Assembly: GCF_037440165.1 (NCBI RefSeq)
Contig: NZ_JBBIUQ010000015.1
Coordinates: 14,163-78,162 of the forward strand
DNA: 64,000 nt
Direction: 5' to 3'
Origin: Ignavibacterium sp037440165
GTDB taxonomy: Bacteria > Bacteroidota > Ignavibacteria > Ignavibacteriales > Ignavibacteriaceae
Each line of letters begins with the position of its first letter. Within the stretch, counting starts at the first letter, position 1. Below the pieces are notes generated by a model. The model saw only the letters and a list, made by a program, of their open reading frames with translations, was not told the DNA's origin and ran no database searches. Shown here one piece after another: positions 44,370 to 52,448 of this stretch. A program made the position numbers and the translations under genes.

Positions 44370-44713
44370 ATCAATCGATTAAATAATTCAAAGCTAAAGT
44401 AAATTTAAATTTTTCTTTTCTTGCAATAGTTAGCTGAAATTCAGTTTAATATCTCATTCATTATCAAGTGGCCTGTGTTTCGGTACATTTCATTTTATTA
44501 CATCTTGAAATTAAATTCTTAAATCATTTCCTCAGACCATACACAAAATACTTTACTCGCATAAAGCAATTACAACTCATGAAAATACAATTCCTGCTAA
44601 TTCTTGATTTTGAAAATTTTTATTGAAAAACACTCAAAATTCAAAGAGAAAAATTAGAATTATAATTGGCAAATTAGTTGGTATTTATAAATGCCAAATA
44701 TTTATTGAAAAGA
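44370..44713. other. 344-base non-coding gap upstream of the sulfur module
   Basis: This AT-rich stretch between the phosphatase gene and the MerR-type gene contains no convincing reading frame. The only structure seen is the palindrome at 44678-44697 close to its right end. It is long compared with other gaps here, so it probably holds the promoter of the sulfur operon. No TAnnTTTG match near the start was found. Confidence 0.5.
44678..44697. promoter_or_regulatory. 20-base near-perfect palindrome, candidate MerR-type operator
   Basis: TTGGTATTTA (44678-44687) pairs with TAAATGCCAA (44688-44697) at nine of ten positions; the exception is T opposite G. A further TTGGCA at 44666-44671 repeats the half-site. 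The palindrome ends 16 bases before the regulator's ATG at 44714. Position and symmetry suggest autoregulation. It also argues against the in-frame TTG at 44678 as the start codon. Confidence 0.55.
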
Positions 44714-45166
44714 ATGAAAATGTTTTACGAGATACCAAATGACGAACCTATATATCCGATAAGCACAGCTGCTAAACTGCTTAACATTTCAGTTCATACA
44801 TTGAGAATGTATGAAAAAGAAAAGCTCATTATTCCATTCAAGAAGAACACAAATCACCGGTTGTACTCAGCCTCTGATATTGAAAGATTAAAATGCATTC
44901 GTAACGCAATCAATGAATCCAAGATTAGTATTAATGGAATTAAAACTATTTACTCTATGATGCCTTGTTGGGAATTCATTGGATGTTCAGAGGAAGAAAG
45001 AAATTATTGTCCTGCTTACTCATCTCACAGCGAACCATGTTGGGCTGTAAAAGGAGAAAACACAATTTGTTCAAAAAAAGAATGCAGAAATTGTGATGTT
45101 TACAATAAATTCAGTGAATGTTCAAATATTAAAAGCTTCATAAAAAATTTATCGAGGGTTAAATGA
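44714..45166 (+). CDS. MerR-family regulator with Cys-rich (two-CW-like) C-terminus
   Basis: A 150-residue regulator from the ATG at 44714. The winged helix (about 15-80: S-T-A-A-K-L-L-N-I-S-V-H-T-L-R-M-Y-E, then N-H-R-L-Y-S-A-S-D-I-E-R-L) is HspR/MerR-like. The C-terminus carries eight cysteines (85, 91, 99, 109, 119, 124, 127, 136), with C-W-E-F and later P-C-W-A-V, resembling the two-CW domain. Such a domain could sense redox state, metal or reactive sulfur. The stop overlaps the start of the molybdoenzyme gene by four bases (ATGA), tying the regulator to the sulfur operon. Confidence 0.8.
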   Translation: MKMFYEIPNDEPIYPISTAAKLLNISVHTLRMYEKEKLIIPFKKNTNHRLYSASDIERLKCIRNAINESKISINGIKTIYSMMPCWEFIGCSEEERNYCPAYSSHSEPCWAVKGENTICSKKECRNCDVYNKFSECSNIKSFIKNLSRVK

Positions 45167-47367
45167 ACTCAATTTCCAGAAGAAGATTTTTGAAAATATC
45201 AAGTGCTACCATTGCAACAGCAGCCATTCTGACTGGTGCAACTAAAACTTTTGTTAAAGGTGCAGATAAAATCAATAAAGAAAAAGTTAAGGGAATTCAA
45301 AAAATTCCAACTTATTGCGATTTGTGCTTTTGGAAATGTGGTGCAATTGCTTATGTGAAAGATGGTGAATTGTGGAAGTTGGAAGGAAATCCATTAGATC
45401 CTTTAAGTAAAGGAAGACTTTGTCCAAGAGGAACCGGAGGAGTAGGAGCTCATTATGATGAAGAGAGACTGAAAGCTCCGCTGATCAGAAAGAGTCTTCG
45501 TGGTGAAGAAAAATGGGTTGAAGTTACCTGGGATGAAGCTTTTGATTTTATAGCAAACAAAATGAACAAAATAAAAATTGAATACGGACCTGAATCAGTT
45601 GCTTTATTTAGTCATGGAATTGGTGGAAATTTTATTAAACATCTTTTGAGAGCATACGGAAGTCCTAATGAAACAGCTCCATCATTCGCACAATGCCGTG
45701 GACCAAGAGAAGTTGGGTTCGAATTAACATTTGGAGATGTTGTAGGTTCACCTGAAAAAACGGATATTGAAAATGCAAAATGCCTTGTGTTGATTGGTTC
45801 TCACCTCGGTGAGAATATGCACAACACTCAGGTTCAGGAATTTTCTCACGCAGTTCAGAAAGGTGCATCAATAATAGTTGTTGATCCGAGATTTTCAGTT
45901 GCTGCAAGTAAAGCCAAATTTTATCTGCCAATAAAACCTGGAACTGATTTAGCATTACTGTTAGCTTGGATGGGAGTAATTGTCAGAGAAAAACTTTATG
46001 ATGTTGAATATGTTAACAATTATGGTTATGGCTTCGACAAGTTTGCTGCAGAAGTTTCTCAATACACACCTGAATGGGCTTATATTGAAACAGGTATTGA
46101 TCCTGATATAATTGTTGAAACAGCTCGTGAGATGGCTAGATATAAACCTTCAACTTTAATTCATCCGGGAAGACATGTTACCTGGTATGGAGATGATGCT
46201 CAGAGAAGCAGAGCAATTGCATTATTAAATGCACTTCTTGGAAGCTGGGGAAGAAAAGGTGGATTTTATGTTCCGTACTCTTATTCAATTCCAAAATATC
46301 CTTATCCGCCTTATCCTGAACTGAAGAAAGAACCATTAGATAATCCAAATGGAAAGTTTCCATTTGCCACAGGAGAGCAAATTTCAACTGGAATTCGTGA
46401 AGCTACAATAACAGGTCAACCTTATCCGATCAAAGGATGGTTTATCTACGGAACAAATCTTTTGCAAGCATTACCAAACAGAGCTGAAACAATTAAAGCA
46501 ATACAAAACCTTGACTTAATGGTAGTTGTTGATGTTGTTCCAAGTGAAATAGCCGGATGGGCAGATGTTGTTTTACCTGAATCAGTTTACCTCGAAAGAC
46601 ATGATGATTTAAATACCTCTCCGTTCAGAGAGGGTTTTGTCGGAATTCGTCAACCAGTTATTGATGAACCAAATGATCAAAAACCAAATTGGTGGATAGC
46701 AAAGAAGCTAGCAGATAAACTCGGACTTGGTCAGTACTTTCCTTGGAATGATGTTGAAGAATATCTCGATACAAGATTGAAGGCAGCCGGATTATCTCTT
46801 GATGAATTAAAGAAAACAGGAATTATCAAAGCACCTGAAAGACCAATTTATTTTGAAGACGGAGTAGAACCTGAGTTTCTGACTCCATCAGGAAAGATTG
46901 AATTTTATTCAGATCAGCTTGTGGAAGCAGGATTTGATCCAATTCCAAGATACACAAAACACGACCAGCCGCCGGAAGGATATTTCAGACTTCTTTATGG
47001 AAGAGCTCCTGTTCACACTTTCAGTAAAACACAATCAAATCCTTTATTGCGTGATATGATGAGTGAAAATGAACTTTGGATAAATGCAGATGTTGTTGCA
47101 AAAATCGGATTGAGAAACGGACAGAAAGTAATTCTAAAAAATCAGGATGGCGTTACAAGTGATCCAATCAAAATAAAAGCTACTGAAAGAATCAGAAAAG
47201 ATTGTGTTTATATGGTTCACGGATTCGGACAGAAATCAAGACAGCTTCGTTCGACCTATAAAAAAGGTGCAAGCGATGCTGAACTAATTACTAAATACAA
47301 TACTGATCCTTTAATGGGAGGAACAGCAATGAATGTAAATTTTGTAACTATTGAGTCGGAGGTGTAA
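45163..47367 (+). CDS. Molybdopterin oxidoreductase, PsrA/PhsA-type catalytic subunit
   Basis: A 734-residue member of the DMSO reductase superfamily. The N-terminus is a Tat signal (S-R-R-R-F-L-K, 5-11). The [4Fe-4S] site is C52-x2-C55-x3-C59-x27-C87. Cys178 (A-Q-C-R-G-P-R) is placed to be the molybdenum ligand, as in polysulfide and thiosulfate reductases. With the following ferredoxin-like and NrfD subunits it forms a membrane-bound PsrABC/PhsABC-type complex with its active site outside the inner membrane. Thiosulfate, polysulfide and tetrathionate are all possible substrates; the YeeE and rhodanese neighbours favour thiosulfate or polysulfide. Confidence 0.9.
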   Translation: MNSISRRRFLKISSATIATAAILTGATKTFVKGADKINKEKVKGIQKIPTYCDLCFWKCGAIAYVKDGELWKLEGNPLDPLSKGRLCPRGTGGVGAHYDEERLKAPLIRKSLRGEEKWVEVTWDEAFDFIANKMNKIKIEYGPESVALFSHGIGGNFIKHLLRAYGSPNETAPSFAQCRGPREVGFELTFGDVVGSPEKTDIENAKCLVLIGSHLGENMHNTQVQEFSHAVQKGASIIVVDPRFSVAASKAKFYLPIKPGTDLALLLAWMGVIVREKLYDVEYVNNYGYGFDKFAAEVSQYTPEWAYIETGIDPDIIVETAREMARYKPSTLIHPGRHVTWYGDDAQRSRAIALLNALLGSWGRKGGFYVPYSYSIPKYPYPPYPELKKEPLDNPNGKFPFATGEQISTGIREATITGQPYPIKGWFIYGTNLLQALPNRAETIKAIQNLDLMVVVDVVPSEIAGWADVVLPESVYLERHDDLNTSPFREGFVGIRQPVIDEPNDQKPNWWIAKKLADKLGLGQYFPWNDVEEYLDTRLKAAGLSLDELKKTGIIKAPERPIYFEDGVEPEFLTPSGKIEFYSDQLVEAGFDPIPRYTKHDQPPEGYFRLLYGRAPVHTFSKTQSNPLLRDMMSENELWINADVVAKIGLRNGQKVILKNQDGVTSDPIKIKATERIRKDCVYMVHGFGQKSRQLRSTYKKGASDAELITKYNTDPLMGGTAMNVNFVTIESEV

Positions 47368-47368
47368 A

Positions 47369-47908
47369 ATGCCAAGATACGGAATGGTAATAGATACAAA
47401 AAAATGTGTTGGATGTCAGGATTGTGTTGTTGCATGCAAAACAGAAAACAACATTCCTGAAGGATATAATCGTGATTGGATTGTAACGGAAGTAAAAGGA
47501 AAATTTCCGACAGTCCAAATGGAAATCAGAACTGAAAGATGCAATCACTGTTCTAATACACCTTGTGTTTCGTGTTGCCCAACCGGTGCAAGTCACATTC
47601 ACGAGTTTGGCGGAATTGTGTTGGTTGATCACGAAATGTGCATAGGATGTAAAGCATGTGTGGTAGCTTGTCCTTACGATGCAAGATATATTCATCCTGA
47701 TGGATATGCGGACAAATGCACATTCTGTATCCATCGTGTTGAGAAAGGACAAAATCCTGCTTGTGTAGAAGTTTGTCCTACACACTGTATGTACTTCGGT
47801 GATCTTGATGATCCTAACAGCGAAGTAAACAAACTTCTGAATTCCAGAAAATGGCATGTAAATTTACCTGACGCTGGTACTGAACCAAATATTTTTTATT
47901 TAATCTGA
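47369..47908 (+). CDS. PsrB/PhsB-type [4Fe-4S] electron-transfer subunit
   Basis: A 179-residue protein from the ATG at 47369, preceded by GGAGG; an in-frame TTG at 47351 would lie within the previous gene. Four cysteine clusters are visible, starting with C13-x2-C16-x2-C19-x3-C23. The set is that of the dimeric DMSO reductase-type iron-sulfur subunit with four [4Fe-4S] clusters. It carries electrons from the NrfD-type membrane subunit to the molybdenum site. It starts just after the stop of the catalytic subunit. Confidence 0.93.
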   Translation: MPRYGMVIDTKKCVGCQDCVVACKTENNIPEGYNRDWIVTEVKGKFPTVQMEIRTERCNHCSNTPCVSCCPTGASHIHEFGGIVLVDHEMCIGCKACVVACPYDARYIHPDGYADKCTFCIHRVEKGQNPACVEVCPTHCMYFGDLDDPNSEVNKLLNSRKWHVNLPDAGTEPNIFYLI

Positions 47909-47920
47909 GGATAATTCGAA

Positions 47921-48886
47921 ATGATTTTAGCAAAACAAATAATTGAAATAACTACAACACGAAACAATCCACATATAGATCCATTTATGGCAATGTGGGA
48001 ATGGCAAATTCCAGTTTATCTCTTTCTAGGTGGAATGGTTGCCGGAATGATGATTATTTCTGGTCATTTTATTTTCAGTAACCGATATAAAGTTACTAAC
48101 TGCGCTTGCTTTTCAATCCCATTCACTAGTTTGATTTTAATCAGTGCGGGAATGTTTGCATTGTTTTTAGACCTTGCACACAAACCTTATGTGTGGCGAC
48201 TTTATACAACATTCCAGATTAAATCACCGATGTCCTGGGGTGCATGGATTTTAATACTCATTTATCCGGCTTTGATAGCAAACATTCTAATGAAACCATC
48301 ACCCTGGATGTTAAAATACATTCCAAAACTTTCAGATATATCCGCAAAGATTTACCAGCATCCTTTCTTAGTAAAGAATATTGGTGTTTTGAATATGCTT
48401 TTCGGTTTAATGCTCGGTGCATATACAGGAGTATTATTAAGCAGTATGGGTTCTAGACCTTTGTGGAATACATCTTTGCTGTGGGTTTTATTTCTTACAT
48501 CAGGATTGTCAACCGCAGCAGCTTATGTTCATCTTGTTGCAAAAAACAAAGAGGAAAGTGAATTACTCGCAAAAGCTGATAATGGCTTAATTACACTCGA
48601 GCTTTTCATTTTTGTGATGATGTTTCTTGGATTGCTTTCTTCAGCAAAACCTCATATTGAAGCAGCACAATTATTACTTACAGGTTCGTATGCACCTGCT
48701 TTCTGGGTTTTTGTAATCGGATTAGGTTTAGTTATTCCATTAATCATTCAGTTACTTGCGGTAAATCATAAAATCAAACATACTCCGATAGCACCAATCC
48801 TGGTGATATTGGGAGGTTTAATTCTCAGATTCATAATTGTTGAAGCTGGTCAATACAGTCATTGGTTCAATGCACATTTTAAATAA
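47921..48886 (+). CDS. NrfD/PsrC-type membrane quinol-oxidising subunit
   Basis: A 321-residue protein with about eight to nine transmembrane helices. The early W-E-W-Q-I-P-V-Y-L-F-L-G-G segment and the later D-L-A-H-K-P are typical of NrfD/PsrC. It carries no haem and passes electrons from menaquinol to the iron-sulfur subunit. It is third in the reductase gene order A-B-C, with a 12-base gap on either side. Confidence 0.92.
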   Translation: MILAKQIIEITTTRNNPHIDPFMAMWEWQIPVYLFLGGMVAGMMIISGHFIFSNRYKVTNCACFSIPFTSLILISAGMFALFLDLAHKPYVWRLYTTFQIKSPMSWGAWILILIYPALIANILMKPSPWMLKYIPKLSDISAKIYQHPFLVKNIGVLNMLFGLMLGAYTGVLLSSMGSRPLWNTSLLWVLFLTSGLSTAAAYVHLVAKNKEESELLAKADNGLITLELFIFVMMFLGLLSSAKPHIEAAQLLLTGSYAPAFWVFVIGLGLVIPLIIQLLAVNHKIKHTPIAPILVILGGLILRFIIVEAGQYSHWFNAHFK

Positions 48887-48898
48887 CGGAGAAAATTT

Positions 48899-49474
48899 AT
48901 GACGACTTTAGTTAAAAAAATTTCCAGTGTATTTGAAAAGGATAAAGAAGTTGTTGAGGTTAATGCTAAACCATATTCGAATCCTTATCTCACTGGAATT
49001 GGATTAGGACTTGTTCTGCTTGCTGCCTTTGTAATTATGGGCAGAGGTCTTGGTGCTTCCGGTGCAATGTCAACTCTTGTTGCCGTTGGTGTAAATACTG
49101 TAGCACCTGAACACACGCAGTCAAATCCTTTTTATTCAGAATATCTTGGAGATGAAACTAACAATCCTCTCAAAGACTGGTTAGTATTTGAAGTTTTAGG
49201 AGTTCTTGCTGGTGGTTTTTTATCAGGATCACTTGCAGGTAGAGTTAAGAAAGGAATTGAAAAAGGCCCGAACATCACTTCACGAAAGCGCTTACTGTAT
49301 GCTTTCGTTGGCGGCAGTTTAATGGGAATTGGAGCCAAACTCGCAAGAGGATGTACGAGTGGTCAGGCACTTACCGGCGGTGCTCTGCTCAATCTTGGTA
49401 GCTGGGCTTTTATGATGATGGTTTTTGCCGGAGGTTATGCAGCAGCTTACTTTTTAAGGAGACAGTGGTTATGA
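48899..49474 (+). CDS. YeeE/YedE-family transporter, N-terminal half
   Basis: A 191-residue membrane protein with about four to five helices. The signature R-G-C-T-S-G-Q-A-L-T-G-G (about 149-160) is the conserved cysteine motif of YeeE/YedE (TsuA-type) sulfur transporters. In single-chain members this motif occurs twice in about 350 residues; here each half is a separate gene. E. coli YeeE imports thiosulfate. It lies between the NrfD subunit and the second half (four-base overlap), so substrate uptake is coupled to the reductase. Confidence 0.85.
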   Translation: MTTLVKKISSVFEKDKEVVEVNAKPYSNPYLTGIGLGLVLLAAFVIMGRGLGASGAMSTLVAVGVNTVAPEHTQSNPFYSEYLGDETNNPLKDWLVFEVLGVLAGGFLSGSLAGRVKKGIEKGPNITSRKRLLYAFVGGSLMGIGAKLARGCTSGQALTGGALLNLGSWAFMMMVFAGGYAAAYFLRRQWL

Positions 49475-50076
49475 ACGCACCATTTTATAAATTCGGTTTA
49501 TTCAACTTTGATGTTAGCTTAATCATTGCTTTCATCATTGGTATTGGTTTCGGATTCGCTCTTGAAAGAGGTGGATTCGGAAGTGCAAGAATATTAGCAG
49601 CGCAATTTTATTTTTCAAACATGCGTGTTCTTAAAGTTATGTTTACAGCTATTGTTACAGCAATGCTTGGAGTTTATTATTTATCAGTTATTGGTTTTGT
49701 TGATTTATCACTCATCTACATAAGTGAAACCTATATTCTTCCTCAAGTCCTTGGCGGATTAATTTTAGGAATTGGCTTTGTAATCGGTGGTTATTGTCCC
49801 GGAACTTCAGTGGTATCATTTGCAACCGGAAAACTTGATGGTCTTGTATATATCCTTGGAGTAATGTTTGGGATTTTTGTATTCGGTGAAATCTTTCCTT
49901 TCATCACTGATTTCTATAACTCAACAAATATGGGCAGTGTAACTCTTCCGCAATTCTTTCATTTATCATATGGGATGGTAGTATTTCTTGTTGTAATTAT
50001 GGCAATCGGGGCGTTCGCATTAGCTGAATGGAGTGAAAGAAAATTTGCTCACAGAAATCCGGAGAAACAGTTATGA
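49471..50076 (+). CDS. YeeE/YedE-family transporter, C-terminal half
   Basis: A 201-residue membrane protein. The ATG at 49471 is preferred: AAGGAG lies eight bases before it and the ATGA overlaps the stop of the first half. A GTG at 49465 would add two residues. The conserved motif is G-G-Y-C-P-G-T-S-V-V (about 111-120), with E-R-G-G-F-G-S-A near the start. With its partner it should make one complete sulfur-compound channel. The two halves have separate clean starts, so a frameshift is unlikely. Confidence 0.85.
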   Translation: MNAPFYKFGLFNFDVSLIIAFIIGIGFGFALERGGFGSARILAAQFYFSNMRVLKVMFTAIVTAMLGVYYLSVIGFVDLSLIYISETYILPQVLGGLILGIGFVIGGYCPGTSVVSFATGKLDGLVYILGVMFGIFVFGEIFPFITDFYNSTNMGSVTLPQFFHLSYGMVVFLVVIMAIGAFALAEWSERKFAHRNPEKQL

Positions 50077-50750
50077 AAAAAATATTTTCTGAACTCGATT
50101 TAAAGTATAAACTTGCAATAATTGCAGTGTTGCTTGGTGTGGTTGCATTATTTGCCGGCGATCCTTACGGAGGAACATCAATAAAAGTTAATGCAAAGGA
50201 TCTTGCATTAAGTACTGCCAAGAATTCTGATAAAATAAATCCGTCAGATTTAGCTGATTGGATTATTCAGGGTAAAGCAGATTATATTCTCGTTGATCTT
50301 CGATCACCTGATAAATTTTCCGAATACACTTTACCCGAAGCGGAGAATATCCCGCTTGTTGAATTACCAAATTCAGATTTGCTGAGAAATCAGAAAATCA
50401 TTCTTTTCGCTGATGATGAGGTTGTCGCTGCGCAAGGTTGGTTTATACTTAAAGCAAAAAATTATAAATCTGTTTACATACTCGAAGGCGGATTAACTGG
50501 ATGGAAAGACAAAGTCGTTTTTCCTAAAGTTCCAGCAAATCCAACTAAAGATGAATTAGCCAAGCTAGAAAAGATGAGAGCAGTTGCACAGTATTTTGGA
50601 GGTGACCTTGTAACATCATCAGGCACAACTGAGACTAATCAGGATATCAAATTACCTTCAAAAACTTCAATTGTTCCGCAAACTACACAGCCTAAAACGG
50701 GAGGAGGAAAGGTATCTGCACCGAAAAAGAAAAAGAGAGAAGGTTGCTAA
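50073..50750 (+). CDS. Membrane-anchored rhodanese-like protein lacking the active-site Cys, with a C-terminal Cys
   Basis: A 225-residue protein. A transmembrane anchor (about 13-29) is followed by a rhodanese fold (about 55-150: V-D-L-R-S-P-D-K-F, then G-G-L-T-G-W). The active-site loop, normally starting with the catalytic Cys, reads F-A-D-D-E-V-V-A-A-Q, so the Cys is absent. The only cysteine of the whole protein is the last residue, after a low-complexity tail ending K-K-K-R-E-G-C. The tail could reach to a partner and carry sulfur there. It overlaps the YeeE gene by four bases (ATGA). Confidence 0.85.
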   Translation: MKKIFSELDLKYKLAIIAVLLGVVALFAGDPYGGTSIKVNAKDLALSTAKNSDKINPSDLADWIIQGKADYILVDLRSPDKFSEYTLPEAENIPLVELPNSDLLRNQKIILFADDEVVAAQGWFILKAKNYKSVYILEGGLTGWKDKVVFPKVPANPTKDELAKLEKMRAVAQYFGGDLVTSSGTTETNQDIKLPSKTSIVPQTTQPKTGGGKVSAPKKKKREGC

Positions 50751-50780
50751 AACTTCAAATTAAAATCATAGGAGAAAAAA

Positions 50781-52046
50781 ATGAAAAAAATATCTTTAGT
50801 TCTGTTTGTCTTGTCCACATTCATATTCCAAACAACATATGCAACAGATGGATATTTCCGTAATGGTTACGGGATAAAATATTCAGCCCTTGCCGGTTCA
50901 GGTGTTGCTGTATCTTTAAGTTCTTTAGGAGCTGTAACAAATCCAGCATCTATCATCAATGTAAACAATTCCGTAGAACTGAATATCTCTTTATTCAGTC
51001 CAATGCGCGATTATACAATTTCTGGAAATCCAAGTGGATTTCCACAAACATTCGGATTAACTCCGGGGAAAATCGAAAGTGATAAAAACCTTTTTTTCTT
51101 TCCATCAATTGGATTAAAGAGAAGTATTGGAAACAATATGGCAATCGCTCTTTCAATCTATGGAAATGGAGGAATGAATACAGATTATCCTGCACAAACA
51201 TTTTATGAAAGCTCCTCACCTAATACTGGTGTAAATCTTGAACAGATGTTTGCAAATCTGACTTACGCGGTTCAGTTCACAAAAGGTCATTCTATTGGTT
51301 TAGCAGGAATATTTGGCTGGCAGAGATTTGCCGCTAAAGGTTTAGCAGCTTTCAGCCCGTTTTCAAGTGATCCGGCAAATTTATCCGGTAATTCTTGGTC
51401 AACTTCAACCGGATTTGGTTTTAAGGTTGGTTATCAGGGAGTATTAACTGAATGGTTAAGCTTTGGTGCAGCTTATCAATCAAAAATTAATATGAATGAA
51501 TTTGAAAGATATGCTGGTCTATTTGCTGAGAAAGGTGATTTTGATATTCCCGCTAATTGGACCGCAGGAATTGCAGTATCTCCAACAAGAGACTGGACAT
51601 TTTTACTTGATGTTAAGCAGATTCTTTATAGTGGAATTAAATCTGTTAATAATCCATTATTACCAAATTTACAAACCAGTCAGTTAGGCAAAGACGATGG
51701 AGCCGGGTTTGGTTGGAAAGATATCACTGCTGTAAAATTTGGTGTTATGTATAAAGCTATTGAAAATTATACTCTGATGGCTGGATATTCTTACAGTGAC
51801 AATCCAATAAAAGAATCAGAAGTTTTATTTAATATTCTTGCCCCTGCAGTTATTCAGCATCATATCACTGCTGGAGTTACAAGAAAAATCAGTGAGGATA
51901 GCGATTTATCATTAGCATTTATGTATGCTTTAAATAACAGTGTTAAAGGTTCCAATCCTCTTGAAGCACCTGGACAACAATCAATTGAAATTGCAATGCG
52001 TCAATGGCAAATTGAAATTGGCTATTCGTTCTGCTTGATAAAATAG
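50781..52046 (+). CDS. FadL/OmpP1-family outer membrane transport protein
   Basis: A 421-residue outer-membrane protein. It has a signal peptide (about 1-21, ending T-Y-A) and an N-terminal hatch-like region (A-L-A-G-S-G-V-A, then G-A-V-T-N-P-A-S-I). Many aromatic beta strands follow, ending in a terminal strand. FadL-type channels take up hydrophobic compounds. It is last in the sulfur module, 30 bases after the rhodanese gene. It might admit poorly soluble sulfur species, but that is speculation from position. A bidirectional terminator follows. Confidence 0.85.
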   Translation: MKKISLVLFVLSTFIFQTTYATDGYFRNGYGIKYSALAGSGVAVSLSSLGAVTNPASIINVNNSVELNISLFSPMRDYTISGNPSGFPQTFGLTPGKIESDKNLFFFPSIGLKRSIGNNMAIALSIYGNGGMNTDYPAQTFYESSSPNTGVNLEQMFANLTYAVQFTKGHSIGLAGIFGWQRFAAKGLAAFSPFSSDPANLSGNSWSTSTGFGFKVGYQGVLTEWLSFGAAYQSKINMNEFERYAGLFAEKGDFDIPANWTAGIAVSPTRDWTFLLDVKQILYSGIKSVNNPLLPNLQTSQLGKDDGAGFGWKDITAVKFGVMYKAIENYTLMAGYSYSDNPIKESEVLFNILAPAVIQHHITAGVTRKISEDSDLSLAFMYALNNSVKGSNPLEAPGQQSIEIAMRQWQIEIGYSFCLIK

Positions 52047-52060
52047 CAAATAGTATAATT

Positions 52061-52093
52061 AAAATGGCATCTCGTTAATGAGGTGCCATTTTT
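52061..52093. terminator. Bidirectional terminator between convergent genes
   Basis: AAAATGGCATCTC (52061-52073) pairs with GAGGTGCCATTTT (52080-52092) with one mismatch, around a six-base loop. T residues follow on the plus strand, and an A tract at the left serves the minus strand. It serves the FadL-type gene and touches the stop codon of the convergent carboxymuconolactone decarboxylase-family gene. Confidence 0.8.
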
Positions 52094-52406
52094 ATTTTTT
52101 ATCGATTATATCCTCAACCCAACTTAATGCCGCCATTGTTGACGGTAACCCAAGAGTAGGAAGTGCCAACATAATTGTCTGTTTAATTTCCTCTTTTGTG
52201 CAACCGGATTCTAATGCTTTTCTTGTGTGAGAGTGAACAGCACCTTCAAGCCGGGCTCCGGTTGAGATTGCAAGTTTTATAAGCGCTCTCGTTTTATTAT
52301 CAAGAGGACCAGCACTATGAACTGCATTACCAAGCATTTCATATGCTTTTGAAATTTCAGGAAATTCTTTCTGAAATTTCTCAAATCTTTTTGGAATATC
52401 TGACAT
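52092..52406 (-). CDS. Carboxymuconolactone decarboxylase-family (AhpD-like) small protein
   Basis: A 104-residue protein of the CMD/AhpD fold. Recognisable parts are R-A-L-I-K-L-A-I-S-T-G-A-R, the H-T-R-K-A-L helix and G-C-T-K-E-E-I-K-Q. It has a single Cys, so the AhpD-type CxxC redox pair is missing and peroxidase activity is unlikely. Such small members often accompany detoxification genes, and the substrate is unknown. It is convergent with the sulfur module and shares its terminator. Confidence 0.85.
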   Translation of the reverse strand: MSDIPKRFEKFQKEFPEISKAYEMLGNAVHSAGPLDNKTRALIKLAISTGARLEGAVHSHTRKALESGCTKEEIKQTIMLALPTLGLPSTMAALSWVEDIIDKK

Positions 52407-52448
52407 ATTTGATTCTCCTTCGATTGGTTGAAATAATATTTAGAAAAA

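Noticed and set aside
44678..44680. TTG at 44678 as start codon of the MerR-type regulator
   Set aside because: It lies inside the 20-base palindrome and adds twelve residues with no similarity to MerR proteins; the ATG at 44714 fits better.
47348..47857. Minus-strand open frame over the iron-sulfur subunit gene
   Set aside because: It is the antisense shadow of a clearly coding ferredoxin-type gene; the translated product has no family features.
49459..49480. Possible frameshift between the two YeeE/YedE genes
   Set aside because: The second gene has its own AAGGAG site and ATG with an ATGA overlap, and both halves are complete, so a natural split is more likely than an error.
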